Source of the DNA: Deltaproteobacteria bacterium
GTDB taxonomy: Bacteria > Desulfobacterota_D > UBA1144 > Nemesobacterales > N074bin48
Assembly: GCA_004356685.1 (NCBI GenBank)
Contig: SMWS01000087.1
Location: 1 to 7,099 of the forward strand
Length of the DNA stretch: 7,099 bases
Direction of reading: 5' to 3'
The position numbers were made by a program, and so were the translations under genes. The stretch's first letter is position 1; every line of letters starts with the position of its first letter. The notes under the pieces were generated by a model. The model did not search any database and had not been told where the DNA came from. It was given only the letters and a program-made list of their open reading frames with translations. Below are positions 1 through 5,192 of this stretch, piece by piece.

Positions 1-993
1 CTTGCCGATGCCTGTGATTATGCGGTTGCCTCCATGCCCAATGCCAAGGGTTTTTTTTCGGAACAGCACCCTAACTACATAGGCACATATTGGGGTCCAG
101 TGAGCAGCCCGGGCACTAATGAAATAGTTGAATCCGCAGATGCTTATTTATTTGCAGGGCCTGTTTTTACTGACTATACAACATCTGGATATACAACTCT
201 CATAAATCCGCAAAAATTAATAAAAGCCGAGCCTAATCGAATAAGCTTAAAAAACAAGACCTATAATGATGTAGCTTTAGAGGAATTTTTAAGGGCACTG
301 GCAAAAAAGATAAAGCCAAACAAATCCTCACTTATTGCATATGAACGTATAAAACTAGAGCTAGCCCCGGAACCAGCTGTTAAACCCAAACAACCTATTA
401 CGACGCGCAGGCTATTTTGTCAGATACAACAGATGCTGGACTCAAGTTCAGTAGTTATAGCAGAGACAGGAGATTCCTGGTTTAATTGCATGAAACTTAA
501 ACTTCCGCTGCATGCCAAGTTTGAGGTCCAGATGCAGTATGGATCCATCGGATGGTCGGTAGGCGCTACTCTTGGTTATGAACTGGGCAGCACCCAGCCA
601 TGCAGGGTAATCTCACTTATAGGAGACGGCTCATTCCAGCTAACGGCCCAGGAGGTCTCCACCATGATTAGATATGGTCTGAAACCGATTATTTTTCTCA
701 TTAACAATGGCGGATACACAATTGAGGTCGAGATACACGATGGTCCTTACAATAAAATACAGAACTGGAATTATGCAGAGCTAATTAATGTTTTTAATGC
801 TGAAGATGGAAACGGTTGGTCTGCTAAAGTTGCTACAGAGGGGCAGCTTGCTAAAGCCATAAAAAAGGCACTTAAACATGACGGCGTAGTACTGATAGAA
901 GTAATAATTGACAGAGACGACTGCAGCAAAGAGCTGCTCGAGTGGGGAAGCCATGTTTCGGCTAACAACGGCCGGCCTCCAAAAAATCCCTAG
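1..993 (+). CDS. pdc: Pyruvate decarboxylase-type ThDP-dependent 2-keto-acid decarboxylase, C-terminal part (5' end outside window)
   Basis: The frame is open from the first base, so the gene starts left of the window; 330 residues plus stop are visible out of the roughly 550-600 usual for the family. The product should decarboxylate pyruvate (or a related 2-keto acid) to an aldehyde without oxidation, using thiamine diphosphate and Mg2+ in the cytoplasm. The part seen covers most of the middle domain and the whole PP (cofactor-binding) domain. IAETGDSWFN is the PDC signature at the start of the PP domain. The ThDP/Mg motif runs from GDGS (622-633) to the INN triplet (700-708). The Glu codon at 724-726, in GYTIEVEIHDG, matches the catalytic Glu473 of Zymomonas PDC. 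The end, SKELLEWGS...NNGRPPKNP, resembles plant PDC C-termini. The family call is firm; pyruvate as substrate is inferred, and indolepyruvate or phenylpyruvate decarboxylase is a less likely alternative. No clear terminator follows. Confidence 0.93.
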   Translation, partial: LADACDYAVASMPNAKGFFSEQHPNYIGTYWGPVSSPGTNEIVESADAYLFAGPVFTDYTTSGYTTLINPQKLIKAEPNRISLKNKTYNDVALEEFLRALAKKIKPNKSSLIAYERIKLELAPEPAVKPKQPITTRRLFCQIQQMLDSSSVVIAETGDSWFNCMKLKLPLHAKFEVQMQYGSIGWSVGATLGYELGSTQPCRVISLIGDGSFQLTAQEVSTMIRYGLKPIIFLINNGGYTIEVEIHDGPYNKIQNWNYAELINVFNAEDGNGWSAKVATEGQLAKAIKKALKHDGVVLIEVIIDRDDCSKELLEWGSHVSANNGRPPKNP

Positions 994-1017
994 TATATAG
1001 ATTCAGAATCTATTGTG
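989..1017. repeat. Imperfect 29-bp direct repeat, left copy, containing a 17-nt palindrome
   Basis: This copy matches 1575-1603 at 24 of 29 positions by hand alignment and overlaps the stop codon of the upstream decarboxylase gene. Inside it, 997-1013 (ATAGATTC-A-GAATCTAT) is a perfect inverted repeat with 8-bp arms around one central base. The arms are AT-rich and the nearest T-run begins about 20 nt later, so it does not look like a standard intrinsic terminator. Its role is unknown. Confidence 0.45.
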
Positions 1018-1057
1018 CCGATTTATCAAACTGTTTTTTTGCCCGGCTAACCCCTTC

Positions 1058-1081
1058 GACTAATTGCACGACTAATTGTGT
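1058..1081. repeat. Short 12-bp tandem repeat
   Basis: Two adjacent 12-base units, GACTAATTGCAC and GACTAATTGTGT, differ at only two or three of the last bases. They lie in the non-coding stretch after the decarboxylase gene, just before the larger palindromic tandem repeat. This may be simple slippage; no function is evident. Confidence 0.4.
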
Positions 1082-1105
1082 GAGTTTGTGAATTCCCTAT
1101 GTCCA

Positions 1106-1157
1106 TTGTCAAGACCTGACACGGTTAGTTCTTGTCAAGACTTGACACGGTTAGTTC
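1106..1157. repeat. Tandem pair of 26-bp palindromic repeats
   Basis: Two head-to-tail 26-bp copies (1106-1131 and 1132-1157) differ at a single base (C1116 versus T1142). The core of the second copy, TGTCAAG-A-CTTGACA at 1133-1147, is a perfect palindrome with 7-bp arms; the first copy (1107-1121) has one mismatch in it. Such a unit could be a tandem operator, a REP/RAYT-type mobile palindrome, or a duplication scar. From memory, similar TGTCAAGACcTGAC strings recur in environmental bacterial genomes near REP-type transposases, but I cannot verify that here. The repeat abuts the 5' limit of the glutamate synthase-like remnant. Confidence 0.75.
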
Positions 1158-1371
1158 TCAGAGAAAAGATCTGCGAGCTAGACTTATTATTGATGAATCA
1201 GCGAAGCGATTAGCTAATTTCTTTAACGCATCAGTTGATTTAATGAAAGTGTTAGCGCGTGCTTGTGAGTATACATCCTTGAATCAATTCAATAAAGACA
1301 ACGTAACAACATTTAAGAGGGATATGGCCTCTCTTACCGGTATTCATTATGGAGGTGATCCGGAGCTTTAA
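1132..1371 (+). pseudogene. C-terminal remnant of an FMN-binding glutamate synthase-like protein
   Basis: The frame has no ATG start and no Shine-Dalgarno site near its only early start-like codon (TTG 1132), which lies inside the tandem repeat. From CAG 1159 to the TAA at 1369-1371 it reads as about 70 residues resembling the C-terminus of stand-alone GltB-like (FMN-binding glutamate synthase family) proteins: QRKDLRARLIIDESAKRLA, then LMKVLARAC, then TTFKRDMASLTGIHYGG. In that family this segment follows the large FMN and iron-sulfur synthase domain, which is entirely absent here. I read it as the surviving tail of a deleted or rearranged gene, not a functional protein. The family match is from memory of conserved C-terminal wording, so it is moderately sure. 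A small orphan protein is the alternative. Confidence 0.5.
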
Positions 1372-1638
1372 TTGGACTGCTCAAAACCTTGTATCATTGT
1401 ATTAGACAAGTAAGTCTATAAACAATTTTTAAAGATCATAATTGCAAGCCTTAACAGGGTTTTTGTTTACTATAATAAGATGCTATATAAAAGGGTAACA
1501 TCCCTATACCATTGCAGGAAAAGAGGGCAAACAAGGATGGAACTTAAGAATTAAAAGCGACATGACCCTTCTATCCTAATATATAGTTTCAGAATCGGTT
1601 GTATATAAAGGGTATATTTTTAGCAATAACAGATGCAA
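1372..1638. other. AT-rich intergenic stretch without recognisable gene
   Basis: Between the glutamate synthase-like remnant and the aldehyde dehydrogenase stop codon I see no coding frame with a credible start and no strong terminator. A TATAAT hexamer occurs at 1471-1476, but it lacks a well-spaced -35 box and has no plus-strand gene downstream. The right copy of the 29-bp direct repeat lies at the end of this stretch. Confidence 0.5.
1575..1603. repeat. Imperfect 29-bp direct repeat, right copy
   Basis: This copy matches 989-1017 at 24 of 29 positions in the same orientation. The inner palindrome of the left copy is degraded here: the sequence reads ATAGTTTCAGAATCGGT, with mismatched arms. 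The two copies bracket about 560 bp that hold the tandem palindromes and the glutamate synthase-like fragment. Confidence 0.4.
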
Positions 1639-3093
1639 TCATTCAATATTTATAAGTATATTTTTGATTTCACTGAAGGTATTTAGCGCTTCTATCCCCC
1701 TTAGAGTTCCACCTATGCCGCTTTGTTTGTAAGTCCCGGTTTCAGCTTCAGAGTACATCTTTCCATAGGTATTAATCCATACGATGCCGGCCTTAATCTT
1801 TCTTGCAAGCCTAAGAGCATCCCCAATTTTTTTGGTCCAAATTGCTGCCGACAAACCAAATTTTGTGTTGTTAGCTATGTTAGCCATTTCTACAGTATTG
1901 CGACATCTTATAAGAGATATAACCGGGCCAAATATCTCTTCCTGTGCAATTTTCGATTCGGGTGGAACGTCTCCAAATATTGTAGGTTCTATGAAATACC
2001 CTTTGGAGTGTTCGTTTTTGTTTAGGTGTTTTCCACCTGTCAGTAGCTTTGCTACCTTTTTACCTTCGCTTATGTAATTCATCACATTTTTTAGTTGACC
2101 TTTTGAAACTACGGGGCCAACATCCACACCCTCATCCATGCCGTTTCCTATCTTGAGTTTGCTTATAATGTCAACGATTTGGTCTTTTACTTCTTCATAT
2201 ATCTTGTTGTGAATAAGCACACGTGTACCAGCAAAGCAGATCTGTCCGGCGCTTCCGAGCATACTACCCCTGATAGCTCCCTGTACAGCGGATTCTATAT
2301 CTGCATCCTCAAGAATAATATTGGGTGTTTTACCTCCCAACTCCAAAGACAGTCTCTTAATATTCACGCTTGCTTCCTGCATAACTATAGCGCCTGCATT
2401 AGTGCTTCCAGTAAAACTTATGAAATCAACTTCTTTGTGCTTTACAAGCGCAGCGCCAACAGTCTCACCGCTGCCAATAACCAGATTAATTACACCCTTG
2501 GGAATGTGTTTTGTATCTTCCAGAATGTGTTTTAAAAATTCAAATATAGAGACTGGAGTGTAGCTTGCGGGTTTTATAACCACGGTATTTCCTGCTGCAA
2601 GCGCTGGGGCAAGAGATCTGGCCAGAAGCACCATAGGGGCATTCCAGGGTGCAATAATTCCTACAACTCCAATTGGCTCCCTTATTACAAAGCTCATAGT
2701 ATTGTTATCAGGCATGTGTGTCCTGCCCGTAACACTCCTTACAAGGCCCGAGTAATAATCAAAAAGATCAGCAGCTGATGTGAGTTCTCTTCTAGAATCC
2801 TGAAGAATTTTTCCATTTTCTGAAGTCTGTATTTTAGAAAGATGCTCCAGGTTATGTAGAATTGCCTCGCTCATTTCTCTTAGTACTCTTACCCTGAGCT
2901 TGGTATCAGTTGCCCATGGAGAATCTTCAAACGCCTTTCTGGCCGAATATATAGCGTCTTCTACATCTTCACTCGTTGAAGCGATAAAAGATCCTACTAA
3001 CTCACCGGTGGCCGGGTTGCACCTTTCTCTTTTCTCGCCGGTGCTCCCCTCGATAAACTCACCGTCTATTATATTTTTAGCTTCAATTGACAT
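1639..3093 (-). CDS. NAD(P)-dependent aldehyde dehydrogenase family protein
   Basis: A soluble 484-residue enzyme of the aldehyde dehydrogenase superfamily that oxidises an aldehyde to its acid with NAD(P)+. The hallmarks are present: PWN with the oxyanion Asn151, cofactor-binding Lys174 in VVIKPAS, FTGST at 227-231, the general base Glu251 in LELGGK, the nucleophile Cys286 in GQICFAGTR, and EEIFGP at 385-390. Length is normal for the family and no frame break is seen. The segment before YKQSGIGG reads SEAETGT, not the common PFGG, as in a subset of betaine-aldehyde-dehydrogenase-like enzymes. The start chosen is the ATG at 3091-3093, because AGGGGAG (3104-3110) lies 10 nt upstream; an in-frame ATG 13 codons earlier (to 3132) is possible. 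Divergent from the neighbouring SDR gene. Substrate unknown. Confidence 0.93.
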   Translation of the reverse strand: MSIEAKNIIDGEFIEGSTGEKRERCNPATGELVGSFIASTSEDVEDAIYSARKAFEDSPWATDTKLRVRVLREMSEAILHNLEHLSKIQTSENGKILQDSRRELTSAADLFDYYSGLVRSVTGRTHMPDNNTMSFVIREPIGVVGIIAPWNAPMVLLARSLAPALAAGNTVVIKPASYTPVSIFEFLKHILEDTKHIPKGVINLVIGSGETVGAALVKHKEVDFISFTGSTNAGAIVMQEASVNIKRLSLELGGKTPNIILEDADIESAVQGAIRGSMLGSAGQICFAGTRVLIHNKIYEEVKDQIVDIISKLKIGNGMDEGVDVGPVVSKGQLKNVMNYISEGKKVAKLLTGGKHLNKNEHSKGYFIEPTIFGDVPPESKIAQEEIFGPVISLIRCRNTVEMANIANNTKFGLSAAIWTKKIGDALRLARKIKAGIVWINTYGKMYSEAETGTYKQSGIGGTLRGIEALNTFSEIKNILINIE

Positions 3094-3291
3094 ATGACCT
3101 TTTCTCCCCTGCAAATCAGTTTTACTAATCAAGCAAAAACACTAGCCGAATTTGGATCAAATCAAGAAAAATTTTCAAATAAATTTCAATAAAATGTTAT
3201 CATCCGTTTATAATACTTTTTATGATTTATGATTACAAATTGTTATACAAAAGGGGTGCTTGGTAAATAATTTAAATGGAGGCCGTTTCTA
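3094..3291. promoter_or_regulatory. Divergent AT-rich intergenic region between aldehyde dehydrogenase and SDR genes
   Basis: This 198-bp gap must hold the promoters of both divergent genes. The best plus-strand element is a perfect TATAAT at 3209-3214, with only a weak -35 (TTCAAT, 3185-3190, 18-bp spacer). The SDR ribosome binding site GGAGG is at 3278-3282, 9 nt before its ATG. I found no convincing minus-strand promoter and no strong inverted repeat. Shared regulation of the pair is suggested only by the arrangement. Confidence 0.4.
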
Positions 3292-4080
3292 ATGAGGTTA
3301 AAGGATAAGGTAGCTATAATTACAGGTAGTTCCTCGGGTATAGGGCGTGCTATTGCACTTGCATATGTCAGGGAAGGAGCCAAGGTTGTGATATCTGCAA
3401 CCCACGAGGACAGATGTGAAAAAGTAGTAGATGAAATCAAAGAAGCTGGCGGGCAGGCTATATCTGTAGTATGTGATGTCTCTAACCTTGATGATCAAAA
3501 GAATTTATTGAAAGAGTCTCTGGATGCATTTGGCAAGATGGATATTTTGGTGAATAACGCCGCATATTCTGCCAGGGAGGATATATTTGAAGTAACCCCG
3601 GAGAGCTGGGATAAACAATTTAGTGTTGGACTGCGGGGGCTTTTCTTTTTGTCTCAGAGCTTTGCGAAACAGGTAATTGCACAGGGGACTTCAGGACGAA
3701 TAATAAATATAGGCTCCGTTGCCGGTGTGATGGATTTCCATCCTCTTTCCATTGCGTATCATGCAATGAAAGCCGGGGTAATGCACCTGACACGAGTAAT
3801 GGGGGCCGATCTTGCACAACACAAGATTACTGTTAATTGCATCGGACCTGGTTCTACAATTACACCGAAGTCATCATCAAAAGACGGAGATTATCGGGAT
3901 TACATGACCAAGGGAATTCCAGAAGGGCGTATGGCAAGGCCGGAAGAAATAGCCCCACCGGCAATAATGTTTGCATCGGATGAAGCAGAATATATAACGG
4001 GTCAAACAATTTTTGTGGAAGGGGGCGCCCTTGCCGTTTATCTTGGAAGAGCACATTCGGGGGAGCAGGATCATAAATAG
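3292..4080 (+). CDS. Classical SDR-family oxidoreductase (FabG / glucose dehydrogenase-like)
   Basis: A 262-residue cytoplasmic short-chain dehydrogenase/reductase, full family length, that interconverts a carbonyl and an alcohol with NAD(P)(H). Visible are the nucleotide-binding TGSSSGIG (11-18), CDV with Asp62, NNAA (88-91), and the catalytic Ser142, Tyr156 and Lys160 in YHAMK. The C-terminus has YITGQTIFVEGG. The end of the second strand reads Ser35-Ala36-Thr37, without the acidic residue that usually selects NAD, so NADP is a guess. Odd: the fourth catalytic-tetrad residue, normally Asn in a VNLxG context, is Gly113 (SVGLRG). The start is fixed by GGAGG at 3278-3282, 9 nt upstream. Substrate cannot be read from the sequence; the divergent aldehyde dehydrogenase hints at a shared alcohol/aldehyde substrate. 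Confidence 0.93.
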   Translation: MRLKDKVAIITGSSSGIGRAIALAYVREGAKVVISATHEDRCEKVVDEIKEAGGQAISVVCDVSNLDDQKNLLKESLDAFGKMDILVNNAAYSAREDIFEVTPESWDKQFSVGLRGLFFLSQSFAKQVIAQGTSGRIINIGSVAGVMDFHPLSIAYHAMKAGVMHLTRVMGADLAQHKITVNCIGPGSTITPKSSSKDGDYRDYMTKGIPEGRMARPEEIAPPAIMFASDEAEYITGQTIFVEGGALAVYLGRAHSGEQDHK

Positions 4081-4108
4081 GCTTGGCTAGTAATAAAAAT
4101 TGTTCAAC

Positions 4109-4138
4109 TTGTATTTAGAATCCTGGCTATTATATAAT
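4109..4138 (+). promoter_or_regulatory. Candidate sigma70 promoter for the broken lipoprotein gene
   Basis: A perfect -10 hexamer TATAAT lies at 4133-4138, with a weak -35 (TTGTAT, 4109-4114) at 18-bp spacing. It sits about 58 bp upstream of the GTG start of the DUF1566 lipoprotein gene and shortly after the SDR stop codon. Confidence 0.35.
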
Positions 4139-4195
4139 AAAGGTGTTACAGATTTCATTTTAAGCACTGTATTTAAAGAAGCGAGGGGAATAGCT

Positions 4196-4868
4196 GTGAG
4201 CAGATTACTAAAGTCACGAGGTTCTTTGATGAAGTGTTTGGGACTTGCATTACTACTGGGGTTTATATCATTAGGCGCAATCGGAGGGTGTAATAACGAT
4301 GGCAGCATCGTGGACAGATTTCTTGATGTTCAGCAGACAGGACAGACTACGTAGCCATGCCGACGGGGACGACGGAGACCTGCAGACGGGTGTGGTGCTG
4401 CCGGAGCCGCGGTTTACGGATAATGGCAACGGAACGATAACGGACAACTTAACGGGCTTTCTATGGACGAAAGATGCTGGATGTTTGGAAGTACGACATG
4501 GGAAGAAACACTTGAAACGGCTAGTACTATCGGCGACGGTGACTGCGGGCTTACAGACGGTAGCGAGCCGGGGGACTGGAAGGTTGCAAACATAAACGAA
4601 CTTCATTCATTGCTAGATTATGGGAATAATTCACCGAGCCTTCCGGCAGACCACCCCCTTCACTGGCATAAACACGACGACAGCCTTTTGGTCATCGACA
4701 ACCGCCGATTCAGATTCAACACAAGCCTACATATTAGATTTCGAGAATGGTGAGGTGGTACTAAACACCAAGAGTGGCACTGCGGGATGTATGCTATTCT
4801 GTCTTATAGGATGTGATTTGGGCTGTCTAGATGACAATCTATGTACATGCTCATGTAGTGTAGCATAG
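4196..4868 (+). pseudogene. DUF1566/Lcl-domain lipoprotein gene disrupted by three single-base indels
   Basis: The start is GTG 4196, with GAGGGG at 4183-4188 upstream. The N-terminus is a lipoprotein signal: basic start, hydrophobic core LGLALLLGFISLGA, and IGGC with lipidation Cys32. After QTGQTT the frame hits TAG at 4352-4354. Dropping one base (T4352) restores SHADGDDGDLQTGV and the DUF1566 hallmark FTDNGNGTITDNLTGFLW. A second shift at the T-run 4484-4486 (one T missing) leads into FGSTTWEETLETA and GDWKVANINELHSLLDYG. A third, at the C-run 4654-4658 (one C extra), leads into FTGINTTTAFWSSTTA and ILDFENGEVVL. The end is a Cys-rich tail, not the usual VRCVRG. Known relatives are secreted or surface proteins of unclear role. 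As written the gene makes only a 52-residue lipopeptide. Genuine decay is most likely; sequencing error or homopolymer phase variation remains possible. Confidence 0.85.
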
Positions 4869-5192
4869 ATAAAATATAGTTAATGCCCACGTAGTAACTA
4901 AGGGTGATAAAGGAAACCCCGTTAACGTCTTAATACCAGCATACTAACCCCTGGGACCTGCCAAGCCTTAACCCCCGCGACGAACCCCATTCTTCTTGCC
5001 ATACATGCTCTAACTCACGCTCATTCAAGCCAGCCTTACCCACCTGACCCACTGCTTCACGTACAACCCAAGCCGGGACGAGTCAAAAAACTCCCCCGTA
5101 TCTTGCTCATAAATCTGATAATATTTAAAAGGTTAGGCTGGACAAAAATGAATATTATGTCTGTTAGAAATTGTCTGCCTGGAGAGGCCCCA
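4869..5192 (-). other. Gene-free stretch with possible decayed minus-strand coding remnant
   Basis: No intact gene is visible between the broken lipoprotein gene and the UbiD-like stop codon. The plus strand is conspicuously C-rich over G. On the minus strand two overlapping open stretches read somewhat like protein. One runs from 5132 to the stop at 5025 and includes YEQDTGEFFDSSRLGLY. The other runs from 5082 to the stop at 4930 and includes VGKAGLNERELEHVWQEEW. They could be one frame broken by an indel near 5060-5080. Neither has a start codon with a ribosome binding site, and I recognise no family. Chance open frames remain quite possible. Confidence 0.25.

Noticed and set aside
1471..1476. 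Isolated TATAAT hexamer as a promoter
   Set aside because: The only -35-like hexamer (TTAACA) is just 14 bp upstream and no plus-strand gene follows.
3080..3132. Earlier ATG (3130-3132) as the aldehyde dehydrogenase start
   Set aside because: The extra 13 residues are not expected in the family, and the AGGGGAG site matches the internal ATG at 3093 better.
4100..4195. Upstream extension of the lipoprotein frame to ATG 4100
   Set aside because: It would place a hydrophilic stretch before the signal peptide and overlap the candidate promoter. GTG 4196 has GAGGGG at correct spacing.
4915..4988. Four AACCCC tracts as a G-quadruplex or telomere-like repeat on the minus strand
   Set aside because: Spacing between tracts (31, 24, 13 bp) is irregular and the loops are too long for a canonical quadruplex.
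5177..5188. GCCT-GGAG-AGGC hairpin after the UbiD-like stop codon as an intrinsic terminator
   Set aside because: The stem is only 4 bp and no T-run follows on the minus strand.
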